Shown: piece by piece, positions 35,001-44,089 of the stretch
How positions within the stretch are numbered: the first letter of the stretch is position 1
Layout of the letters: each line of letters starts with the position of its first letter
From: Coniferiporia sulphurascens
Taxonomy: Eukaryota; Basidiomycota; Agaricomycetes; Hymenochaetales; Hymenochaetaceae
Length of the DNA: 64,000 nt
Direction of reading: 5' to 3'
Assembly: GCA_002794785.1 (NCBI GenBank)
Contig: NBBA01000011.1
Span: 1,488,001 to 1,552,000 of the forward strand
The notes under the pieces: generated by a model
The model's database searches: none
The model's input: only the letters and a program-made list of their open reading frames with translations
Told to the model about the DNA's origin: nothing
Position numbers and translations under genes: made by a program

Positions 35001-36593
35001 CCGTGAGCGATACATGTATCCGGGTGTGTACCCTGTGCCTCCGGTGGCCGCAGTTGCAGTCGGCAGCGTTCCAGAGGGACGCCAGTACTGCGCCTCGCGT
35101 AGGCTGCTGGACGGCGCGGCTGTCGACGTCGGTACTGGGACGGGAGGTTCTGGTGCCCGCTGGCTCGACGCAGTCGTAGCAACGGGAGACACGCCAATGC
35201 TCGAGGATGCGAATAATCCAGACGCAGTGCGCACAGGGGGCGACGCTGACGTAGATATGCCAGCTGTACGTGTACGGGCGGTTTCCATCGACTCCCATTG
35301 GCGATCCGCTTCACGCAATGCCGCCTGCTCACGTGCCTGGGCGTCGGGGGTAGTCTGCGCATTTGCGGATTGCCGGCGAACAGGCTGCACGGATGGATTA
35401 GGACGAGCCTGGGATGGAGTTGGGATTGGACCGGGGGCAGGGCCACCACTCGACACACGGAGATTCTCGCGACTTGGCATATTTACAAGATTTGGCTGCC
35501 ATATGCTATGTTGTCTGTTAGGACCTGTATATGAATACGGGAGCGCAGGTGCGTATGGCGGAGTGATCTGTGCCGCATTGCGCCTCCGATCGGGCTGGAC
35601 GATGTTGCGCGGTGCACTCTTCGCAGGAACACTTCCCATACGTCCAAAAGAACGCTCCATGGAATACGGACGGGCGAAGGGGAGGTCATCCTCAGTCTCG
35701 CCCTCCTCACCGATAGACCCGTCTTCAGACTCGAATTCATTATCATCTTCAGTCTCAACTTCGCCTTCCCCCTCTGTCTCGCCATCGCCCTCAGTTTCAG
35801 TATCCTCTTCATTCAACACCCGTGGCTCTGAATAGACTACGCGGGGGGCGTACGGCGAATCAGCCGCCGCCGCCCATGACCTGTAGGTCCCCTGGTTTGG
35901 AAAGAGCGAGGTCGAAATACTCTGCGTACCGCTGCTCGTGCGTCTGCCAAGGTGGGGAGCGGTAACATCGGACGGCAAAAACCTCTGTGAGCGAGCTGTA
36001 TCTGCATCGACCTGCGCAGGCGGTCTCCAAAGCGCAGGCGCAGCTCTACCCGTGGAGTGCTGCGGAGTACGAGACTGCGACGCCTGCGCAGTTGGCGTAG
36101 GCGGTTGCGAACGCGCATGGTCACCCTGCGGCTGGAACGTCCTGAGGATCTCCTCCTGCTCGCGGATAAGCGCCTCCATGATTTCGTCAGAGTCCGCGCC
36201 CCCACCCATGGAAAGCTTGCGCACATTGCGCTCGCGTTCGACCATCTGGTCCTCCTCTTCGCTGAGCAGACGGCGGATGCGGCGACGCTGCCCGTCAAAC
36301 CCCCCGCGCAGCCGCGCACGGCCATGCTCCGCCTCCGCACTATTCATCCCACGCGCAAGTGCGGTCGCCTCGAATTCGGCGGACGCACGCGCGAACTCTT
36401 CCTCGGCCTGCTTCTCGAGCTCACGCAATCGCTCGGCTTGACGCTCCTTGAGCTCGAGGCGGAACTCGCGGATCCAGTCCGACTCGGACTCGTCGGGTGT
36501 GCGCGTGCCATTCGGGAGAGATGCGTTTGTGTTCGCGCGTGTGCCGGACGGGCCTGCACTTGGCGGAGCCTGCGTCTGTGTCATGGTCGCCAT
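32046..36593 (-). CDS. Very long E/R/K-helix protein with C-terminal J-like domain, 1515 aa, single exon
   Basis: One uninterrupted 4.5 kb frame from ATG 36593 (MATMTQTQAPPSAGPSGTRA) to 32046, in a region where most genes are split. Residues 1-130 are disordered then charged (WIREFRLELKERQAERLREL). Residues 130-690 are low-complexity Ser/Pro/Thr with an acidic patch near 265-305. Residues about 695-1210 are almost pure Glu/Arg/Lys/Gln heptad-like repeats (EREREKEREREREQEREKER type), a single alpha-helix or coiled coil of some 500 residues. A Ser-rich linker follows. The last 110 residues are a globular module with AWATLKERPVLYFRTMPWPV, FVLSPAHSPD and RWHPDRFESKW. This module resembles the J-like end of NFKBIL1 and of many unnamed agaricomycete proteins. 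No function is established. Three damaged relatives lie at 20-27 kb. Confidence 0.85.
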   Translation of the reverse strand: MATMTQTQAPPSAGPSGTRANTNASLPNGTRTPDESESDWIREFRLELKERQAERLRELEKQAEEEFARASAEFEATALARGMNSAEAEHGRARLRGGFDGQRRRIRRLLSEEEDQMVERERNVRKLSMGGGADSDEIMEALIREQEEILRTFQPQGDHARSQPPTPTAQASQSRTPQHSTGRAAPALWRPPAQVDADTARSQRFLPSDVTAPHLGRRTSSGTQSISTSLFPNQGTYRSWAAAADSPYAPRVVYSEPRVLNEEDTETEGDGETEGEGEVETEDDNEFESEDGSIGEEGETEDDLPFARPYSMERSFGRMGSVPAKSAPRNIVQPDRRRNAAQITPPYAPALPYSYTGPNRQHSIWQPNLVNMPSRENLRVSSGGPAPGPIPTPSQARPNPSVQPVRRQSANAQTTPDAQAREQAALREADRQWESMETARTRTAGISTSASPPVRTASGLFASSSIGVSPVATTASSQRAPEPPVPVPTSTAAPSSSLREAQYWRPSGTLPTATAATGGTGYTPGYMYRSRNDSDSSSGRTPASSHVLGVPYGDSPIPRSRSSTREAVVPLPHSPAYPAPQQSPSPKTTLPIPTPPSATRFSPVPESSSGPGFPVTRRTSSPAPVAREPLSRQPTEIVPDDGSSMRGNRFASRTRPRQQYFDEPEEFESERVVPFVGRSRDYVGVSGSPSVSSSALSDRMAREREREAKEREKEREREREQEREEERKKQEELEKEKEREREREKEREREREQEREKERERERGREKEREREREREKEKERAERQQLKEEALERQREALRQREEQQHRREEEQRRKEEAEAEAQRKRDLELAEQQRIKDAELAEKQRKLRELEEQQRKREEDQQRREELRLQQEAKSAEQQRLREAELEEQQRRKEYELHRRMEELERHKQELAEQKRRQEAAELAEQQRRKEEEELAEIQRRKEEELRQKEEEINRQRWMLKQREEKLQRQRREEELRAKEEELERQRRELEQREEELARREEEEKRRREEERVRKEGEATERRQREEYERKRAEERMLKEREMELQREREREEQEKREMKEREREMREAEAREARAREAKEAKEAKEREMRERDARDAKERELREREARERDMRERETREREAKERQMEVELLREQELEKRREWEKQRQQERRKGLEEKERENERRKQEEFEWKAKEMERRKQEEENRKYAEELKQQEELLKYYELKNEAKRRGTSSSFSTSIPNSNPLSSSASGPFGASFTGLGRATSSASSVHSNWSSSSQRSSASSASSAASDFTRASSASSASSAWSSGTRPTPTMSSSPGNSRTPTNDTYKASSGAWKTGNSSGAATGSSPVSGGSGSYTHSSPLSEAEWHRRQEEQARKQQEQFKRDSARAEQERAARAAAAASSTTSGREQAQRAWSSYESAWATLKERPVLYFRTMPWPVLKPPTSVEELTANAIGAFVLSPAHSPDKSARDRLKEQLLRWHPDRFESKWLSKADAEEKEAVRQGAGQVVRGLNELMARESNPFG

Positions 36594-38857
36594 GTAGCTG
36601 ATAGTGTAGCTATAGCTGATGCAGCTGTGCTGTATATCGCCTGTATATAAAGCTGTGCGTTAGACTTCGATTGAGATGCTTGCGGTCTGCCTGCACCAGG
36701 GCACAAAAGCGGGCGTGATGGAAGACAGGTTCGGGAGTCGGAGCGCCTGTGCAGGGTTGAAAGTAAGCACACGCGGCCTTGCGCACGTTCAGAGTGGTTA
36801 TACTTCTCACTTTGTGCACTGATGGACCCGGAAGACAGCGCGTATGCTGCAGCCTCTGAATGAAGGGTGTCGGGAATAGCGTATGTACTGATGTCGGACA
36901 GCGCGACTGGTACGCGTGAGCGGGAGAGAGGCCAGTATATGACCCGGACCCGGCTTGCGTATGCGGATGGTGGACGCCTCGCAGCGCGGTGTGCTCGCTC
37001 AAGGCGCGGAATATTGGATAGGACGTGTCTGCGCGATAAATCAGAGAATCGGGCACAACATGGAATTACGCGGACGTCGAGGAGAACGGCGAGCTCGAGG
37101 CGACTGGGGCGAGAGCTGCACGCTCTCGGCTAGGGCCAACCCCGCCGATAATACGTACAAAAACAGGTGCAAACAGCCCGTCGGATCTGGGGCTGCAAGT
37201 CTGTATTTGCATTTTTGAAAAGTAGGTCAGGGTTCACATAATAAAGCTTATCGAGAAATAGTATTTTATAATGGTATGCTACCGGATGCAGACTAGCGAT
37301 ACTACCCACGCGTCGCACATCGTGTGTACCCCGGTGCTTGACCCGTTACACACATGATGCTTCCGCACCCGTCTCTTTGGCCTCTCTGCGCTCGCACTCA
37401 GGAGTCTGTCTAGCAACCGACCTCTCGCCCTCCCCTTCGATCAGGCTGCTGCTGCTCTCCTCGATCTAAACGGCTTGGGCTCTGCTCGCAGGCCTGCCTA
37501 TCGATGGCAACCTCCTCCAGCGACCCACTCGTCTTCACACCTAATACCCGGCTCACCCGGTACCTCCCCTCGGCGAACCTCGCCCTGGTTGGCTCTAGAA
37601 CTGTCTCTGGCAACACCTCGGACACCCTGGAATCTACCCCAGACCTCACAGCCGCCTTTTTGGGTCCCCACCCTCTCGCGCGTCTGATCGACGCCGTGGC
37701 CTCGAACGGTGCTTCTTACCCTGTCTAATGAATCTTCCCGTGCTGCAGATTTCATTTGAGATGCGAAAGCCTGCCACTCACGGCGCAGCGTGTGAGGCAA
37801 ATGCAGCATCTGAGCATCATCCGGGAATACACGACTCAGCCCCAGTATCACCAACATGACGACGACCGTGACGCGCCTTCATAAATGGATGAGATTACGT
37901 CGATTCTGGGACGCAACTGATCGTTTCCGCCAGCATGCCGAGTCCCTGGCCAACGTCCGGCATACTTTCGGGACTTCGGGCCGGTAGCCTACTAGTCTGA
38001 TGGTGCCATACTGCTCTGCTGACTTTGACCGTTCTGGGCACGACGAGAGCTCCATAGCCTATTGGGAAACGCAAGAAAATGCAGTCCAAACCCAAAAGAC
38101 AAAACTATGTGATCTAATATGTCCAGATGAGATGTGATACATGATAAGAGGTCCCATCTGCAACATTTATCCACGACAAATAGTCAGGAATTAATGTCGG
38201 ATGTGATATCGGGCTAGTGAGGCAATCGAGGGATAGAGCGAAGAGAAAGCAAACCCAAGATGGACTAGTTAAAGGAATTCAAAGGAACTTCAAGGGAAGC
38301 CAAGGCAAAAAGGAAGCAAGAGATAAAATCGGCCGGGATAACGGGAATAAAAGGGATACAAAGGGCCAAGACAAATGGGGGAAACAAAAAGAGTGGGGAG
38401 ATAGGGGGACTTTCTAGGGGGAAACTGCGAATTAATAAAAAGGGAATAGAGTAGGTAAGTATCCCCTAAAGAATTCATTAATATTCGCATATGCAGCCTA
38501 ACTCCGCTGTAGCTCGGAGATTACTGTAATTGATACACCGTGGGGGGAATAAATAAATTCGTCTAAAATGCGAGAAACGCAGCTTAAACTAAAGTCCAGC
38601 TGGGGGGTTTACCTAAAGATTAAAGAGAGCGCGGCCGTGTATTCTATCGGAGACCGGACCTGTTCGTACTATACCTGCCGCAAGCTTCACATCCACGTTA
38701 CGAAGTATTGGAAGCAACCTACAACTTCCCGGGCTTAATAGACAAGGTAATAATACAGACCGCATATAGACGTTTACACATTCGTTAATCAATATACCCG
38801 CAATCCAAGTCCCCTCAAACACGAAAGCATCGTTCCAAGCATGATCAAGTCACTGTA
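36594..38857. other. Intergenic, promoter of the 1515-aa gene and unassigned DNA
   Basis: A TATATA motif (about 36643-36651) lies some 50-60 bp upstream of ATG 36593 and may be its TATA box. A polypurine tract spans 38225-38410 (AAAGGAACTTCAAGGGAAGC-like). A small plus frame at 37504-37728 (MATSSSDPLVFTPNTRLTRY, 74 codons) has good composition but no continuation or recognised family, so it is not called. Confidence 0.45.
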
Positions 38858-40972
38858 TCAGACCTCTGTCTCAGCCTCCGGCAAGGTTCGTACGAGTCGC
38901 ATGAGCTCATCAAACCGCCTGTCCTCGTCCCACCCAATCGTCCTGTCCTCGCGGAGCGTCAGCACCTCCCGGACATCCCGTACCGCCGCTCCGGCCTCCT
39001 CGGCCTTGCGCAGCCCCGAGTCGACTGCGTCCAGCCAGGCGCGCGTAGTGCGCACCTCGTCCTCTTCCAAGCCCGGCATGCGAAAGCACCATAGCGGGCG
39101 ATCCGTCCCGTGCGTGACGTACCCTAGCTCAGAGTAAAACGTAAGTAAACATCAGCAACGTTAACTCATGCGGGAGATACAGGATGGCTCTCGAGCGCAC
39201 CTTCCGCACCCGCCCGTGCGCGCGCAGGCGTCCACCGGATCTCGTAGCGCACGACCGGGAACTCGGCCGTGACGAGGTCGCGTGCGAGTATCCGCACTGG
39301 GAGGTGCACCTGAGCATCGCTCAGCACGCGGCCGAAACGCTCGAAACACGCCGCCTGGGGCGCGTCGGCGGGCAGCGGCGGGTAGCACGCGAGGAGCGCG
39401 TCAGTGCGCTCCGCGGGGTAGTAGCGCAGCAGGTGCGTGCGCACGTCGGCTGCGCACGTTATGGGGTGCGCGAGCGCGTAGAGGTACCATTCGTCGCGGA
39501 GGTCGCCGACGATGACGGAATGCACGCCCGCATTGCGTAGACCCGCGGCAAACGCGCCGGAGCGCTGCCATGTCATGGGCTCCGGTGAGGCTGGGAGCCA
39601 TGCACCGTCGAGACATCCGCGAAATGTGCCGTGCATGCCGAGCTTGTCGGTGGTGATGGCGGACGTGATAGACTGCCACGGCGTTTTGGCCGGGTCCTGC
39701 AGTGTGGCGAGCGCGGAGGGATCGAAAGGGTCTATGGAGAGCGCAGTGCATAGTGCGGCGAATTGCTCGCGAAGTTCACTTGGTGTCTTCGGCGCGATGC
39801 TGGTGCGACCAAGAGTGAGGTAGATATTCTGTAGTTTGCCGATTACTTACACTATAGCATTGGATTGTAGAACGGCACTACGGAAAGGTGCTTTCTGCCC
39901 TTCCGGGAGATGGGATGCATGGTGCAGTATCTGATGTACAGAATGCGCGCCTGAGGGTCTCATTAGAGATTTACATGCACGCGCATACTGTATCGGTACC
40001 TGCTGAAAGACCCGTCAGCGATATGTTATCGGGGTCGCCTGAATTAATATCCGTAGTCAATCTCGAGGAACCGGAGCAGATAGCGAGTATCTTTGGTACC
40101 TCCAAATGACGAAATATTCGCCTTGATCCATTCTAGCGCAATCCATTGATCCTTGAAACCGAAGTTTCCTTCGATCGGGGGATTGTCGCAGGCAAGAAAA
40201 CCGAACGCCGAGAGGCGATAGCCGATATTCACGTACACCTCGTTACGCTCGACCGCAACGAACTGTGCCTGTGAAGACACCCCATGAGGAGAGCCAAACT
40301 GGAGGAAACTAGGTAAAGAAGTTTGGTCCCAGTAGTTCACGCTTTATGGGAGATCCTTATCTCACCCCCCATGGATGTAAACCTTAACAGGAAATCTTGC
40401 AGACGATGCGGGATCAAACGAAGGGGGAATGACTATGTTCAAAAAAAGTCTGCAGATCCCGCAATGAGAAAGAATTGGGGGTCAAAGAAGCAAGGAAGAC
40501 AACATACGGATTTTCTGTTGGTTCGCCTAGTCCAAGCTTATCTCGCACGGGCATGCCTAGAGACTAATCAGTGCCGCGTAAGATCAAAGGGGCACTTGTC
40601 GCCCAAACCTGCCGCTTGACCGTCATTTTCAGGTTGCACACCATCTGATAAAAGTGCTCATTAGACGATAGGGCGCCGGTCTAGGTCGATGATATGCATA
40701 CATGACGACTCGTTAACATATTCCTTATCTTCGTACGTGTAACTGACAGGCAGGGGCTCCGAGTTCTCGAAACGGCGCGGGGGCAAGGCATACGGTATCT
40801 CTGGGTGGAAGGACATTTAGAATGGGTTGCCTGGAAACGGGTCAAGTCTGCGCTCACCAAGGAAGACGACTGCGCCATTCGCTGCTCTTCCGCCGGTCAC
40901 TGTTCCAAACTTGGTCCGAACTTTTACGCGCGCAGGGTCATTGGCGAGCTCCTCGGACAGATGAGTCGCCAT
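38858..40972 (-). CDS. Type-B carboxylesterase/lipase, about nine exons
   Basis: An alpha/beta hydrolase that cleaves carboxylic esters. The protein begins MATHLSEELANDPARVKVRT at 40972. Splicing joins TKFGTVTGGRAANGAVVFLG to EIPYALPPRRFENSEPL (exon from 40800), then YGVQPENDGQAAG, MPVRDKLGLGEPTENP, LFLNIVIPPSFDP, and VYIHGG before an intron. Exon 40083-40261 region carries VNIGYRLSAFGFLACDN and EGNFGFKDQWIALEWIKANI. The nucleophile is the Ser in SLTGLSAG, where many relatives have GESAG. The C-terminal half (39166-39830) includes LGMHGTFRGCLDGAWLPASP and GDLRDEWYLYALAHPI. The last exon ends DEDRRFDELMRLVRTLPEAE at 38858. No N-terminal signal peptide is seen, unlike secreted members, so it is probably intracellular (inference). 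Exact exon ends between 39830 and 40080 are only approximate. Confidence 0.85.
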
Positions 40973-41362
40973 AGCAGACGATGAGCGTCGAAGCAAAGGT
41001 GCCGTTTGTGGGAGCGCTCTTGCTGAGTTTATACGTATTGACTATCTGTATATTTTCTGTTTATCGGTGGACTCTCATGTCTGCGGCCGGTTGCCACGGG
41101 TAAGAATAGACAAGCAGAAGCGATTTGCAGGGGTATAGAATAACAAAATGCGGGGCTATTGAGCGGTATTCTCTATATTGCCAAATGTTTGACATGTAAG
41201 AGTATAACAAGCTCAAGATTGAAGAAAGGCGCCCAGGCATATCGAAATTGTAATGGCAAGTAAAAAGAGAGTCCGAGTTTAGAAGGAGGTTCATCTGCAG
41301 CTCCTGGACGGAACACAGCCGACACCCTCTTGTCAGGGAGTCTCGACGACGTCCTGCATACG
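40973..41362. promoter_or_regulatory. Divergent spacer between esterase and F-box genes
   Basis: 390 bp between the two start codons must contain both promoters. AT-rich stretches (TATACGTATTGACTATCTG, TATATTTTC near 41030-41060) could hold a TATA-like element. No defined motif can be assigned. Confidence 0.35.
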
Positions 41363-43519
41363 ATGGAAAATACTCGATTGCCCACAGCAACCGAGCTTGC
41401 GGAGGCGAAGGCCCGGCTGAATGAACAGGAGAAGGAGGCTGGCGAGCTCGAGCGAAAAATCGAAGAAGCGCAACGTGCCCTCGAAGAGCTCATTGCCGCG
41501 TCCACCCGGGCCATCAGCGACCTCGAGCACGACCTCCACAATGCAGAGGCCGGTATTAGGCTCACCAAGGAGCTCCTTTCTCCCATGCGTAGACTCCCCA
41601 ATGATCTACTTCAGCACATCTTCTGGGCTGCCTTCGAGGACTCGCCGTGCTGTGCGTGGACCCTCGCGGCCGTGTGTTCCTCGTGGAGGAGAATTGTGCT
41701 CAGCATGCCCAGGATATGGTCAAAGGTACGGTCCTGTCTTGTTTTTGTTGTGCGTTCCTGACGTGCTCGAAGATACGCCTGGTGACCACGCCGAACGTTA
41801 ATCCGGACATCATAAGGCTTTGGCTCGAACGTTCAGGTTCGCGGGTACCTCTCGACATCGAAATATATTTGCATGTCCCGGCGCCTCCGCGGAAGCGTCG
41901 GCGCGCAGTGACGCCCATAGCCGTATGGAGTCCTCCGCCGGGTGCAGACATGCTTTTCCAAGCCCCGCCGACGCCCCCGGCGTACGTTCCTGCACCACTC
42001 CCGCCGCCCGTCAACAACGTGCAGCTCGGCATGCACAATGTAATTCCCGCTCTTCCGCCGCCAACAGGCGCTGCACACGCCCATGCCGTGTACGTCGACC
42101 CGACAACTGGCTGGCGCGTTAACCGCGGCAAGAACTCGTCGGCTACAAGCTCAGCATGGGGTCATATCGCAGTTTTCTACCTCGCCGAGCAAATGCACCG
42201 CTGGAAGCGTTTCGTTTTTAGGTTTGACCGCCAGTTCGACTCTATGGTGGCGCTCAAAAGTATATCTCGTACGTATTGTTGTCCCCCTCTCCGCACACGG
42301 TGGTTGACGTTTCGTGCCACGCTTTAGGCGACGCTCCATTACTGGAGGAGTTCGAGGTCTCGTGCGGCGAGCCATTACGCTCAGACGCTGACATATATCC
42401 ATACGACTGGGGGTGGCTGCCCTCAGCAGAACGCAGTCCGGAAATCCGACTCCAAAGCATACGCTCGGTCATCTTGCAATACGTCCCCTTTAGGTGGTCT
42501 TCACCCCTTCTTGCCGCAAACCTGCGCTCCATAAGCATTCGCTCACTGTCCACCCCCGGCCTGGGTGGCCACTCGAGTACACAAATGACGCTTGACCGCC
42601 TCCTGCACATTATCTCCGCGAACCCACTGCTTGAAAATCTCTCGCTGCATTTCCAAAACGCCCAGCCCGCTGTACTCCCCCTCGAGGCGGTCCGACTCAA
42701 CGAACTGCGCTCACTTAGCGTCGGCGGCTCGTATACGCTCACACCGCTGCTCGACGCACTCATCACCCCCGCACTCGACGCTCTGACGCTCAACATCGAC
42801 CGCGAGGCTCCCGAGGAGTCCATCGCTGCGCTCCTGGCGCGCTCCGGCGCGCCGCCCATCTCCTTCCTCTCCCTGGCATATCAATCGCAGCTCGGCATGG
42901 GCCCCTACTACGGCGACGCGCCAGGGCTCATTCCTTGGGGCTTCCTTGCATCCCTCCCACACGTACGCACACTGCAGATTGGGCACACCGCACTTGACGT
43001 GCTCATGGACGCGCTCGCTCGCGTCGACGAAGACGCCGGCGCGTGGCTCGCGCCGCAGCTCGAGCACCTCGCGCTGCGCAACTGCCACGCGCACGGCGAC
43101 AGCGTCGCGAAGCTCATTGCACTCGTTGATGCACGTAACCCGCCGCACGCCGGTGCCGCGCACCCGAACGGGGTCGTGAATATCGGCGTCGGAGGTGGCG
43201 TGGCGGGCATCGCGGGTCCGATGCCGCCCTTGCCCATTGGCGGGGCAGGCCAGCCCAGCCGCTTGAAGAGCCTGGAGCTTTACGACTGTGCTACGCTCGG
43301 AGACGATATCGTCCGCTGGCTGCAGAGCAGGATCCCTGATGTGAAGTTCAGCGAACCCGTTCTTACGCGGTATGGTTGTTTTTGTTTTTTATATTCGCCT
43401 TGTGATGTGGACAACTGATAACCTCTCTTTGCTATTTTTTTTCGCTTCTTCCGGTTGGCACTACTCTTCGATATAGCGGCATCCCAAGAAGCCCTTCCTA
43501 TTACCCCATCGACCTCTAG
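41363..43519 (+). CDS. F-box protein with N-terminal coiled coil and LRR-like domain, 4 exons, 644 aa
   Basis: F-box proteins are substrate adaptors of SCF ubiquitin ligases. Exons: 41363-41725, 41773-42259, 42328-43369 and 43477-43519; 1935 nt is an exact codon multiple. Residues 10-70 form a coiled coil (ARLNEQEKEAGELERKIEEA). The F-box follows at about 75-120: LPNDLLQHIFWAAFED, CCAWTLAAVCSSWRRI, SMPRIWSK. The rest is leucine-rich and repeat-like (LLHIISANPLLENLSLHFQN, LPHVRTLQIGHTALDVLM, LEHLALRNCHAHGDSVAKLI, SLELYDCATLGDDIVRWLQS). This layout is typical of the large agaricomycete F-box family. A Gly/Pro-rich insertion (GVGGGVAGIAGPMPPLPIGG) interrupts the last repeats. The final small exon is the least certain; reading through instead would stop at about 43420. 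Substrate unknown. Confidence 0.88.
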
Positions 43520-44089
43520 CGGCATGACTATCTGGGATTAGTCCTTTCTTTCTTTTCAGCCCGCCGTTCGCCTCTGGATTCGAACTAAATATCAAGACAA
43601 GGATGGGTGGATGTCTTGAACCGCACTGAACTGTCCCCACATTGGGTTTCACAATTGTATTAGTACGTTTTGAACTTGTAAGTATTGTATTGTCTGTTGC
43701 TTTTCCCCGTTTCGGCACGATAAATTCATCCTAGTATCTTTTGTCACTGTCCGCCTCTCCCCTCTCCCCCCTCCACCCTCTTGCCACATTTAGTCCGCTC
43801 TGTGTATGTCTTTGTTTTCTTCCTCTTATCTATTATCGCGGTTGTTTAAAAACGTGTATCCGTAAAACGATCCGGCAATTGCATCGGGTTTCGGTCATCA
43901 ACTCGCCGCTAGCTCTGTCATGTGAGCAATATCGATGCGTATCTGCCTCGGGGTATCCACATCCGAGGGTCGACGCCACGACGAGCGCACAGTGACTCAT
44001 TAAATTAAATTCAGGGAATACAGATGGGAAAGCCCTCCCCCCGTGGCCGTTAATACAGGCTAGATTATAGGCAAGTGCTGAGGCCTGTA
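43520..44089. other. Convergent 3' spacer, F-box gene and FAP1/NFX1 gene
   Basis: 570 bp between two convergent genes. It holds T-rich 3' flank sequence and nothing that resembles a gene. Confidence 0.4.

Noticed and set aside
37504..37728. 74-codon plus-strand frame MATSSSDPLVFTPNTRLTRY...
   Set aside because: Composition is reasonable and could be the start of a retroelement gag, but no second exon, repeat ends or downstream pol sequence was found.
43556..43600. TTCGAAT-like T-loop of a tRNA (minus strand)
   Set aside because: The flanking 5-bp stem does not pair and no anticodon arm or acceptor stem is present.
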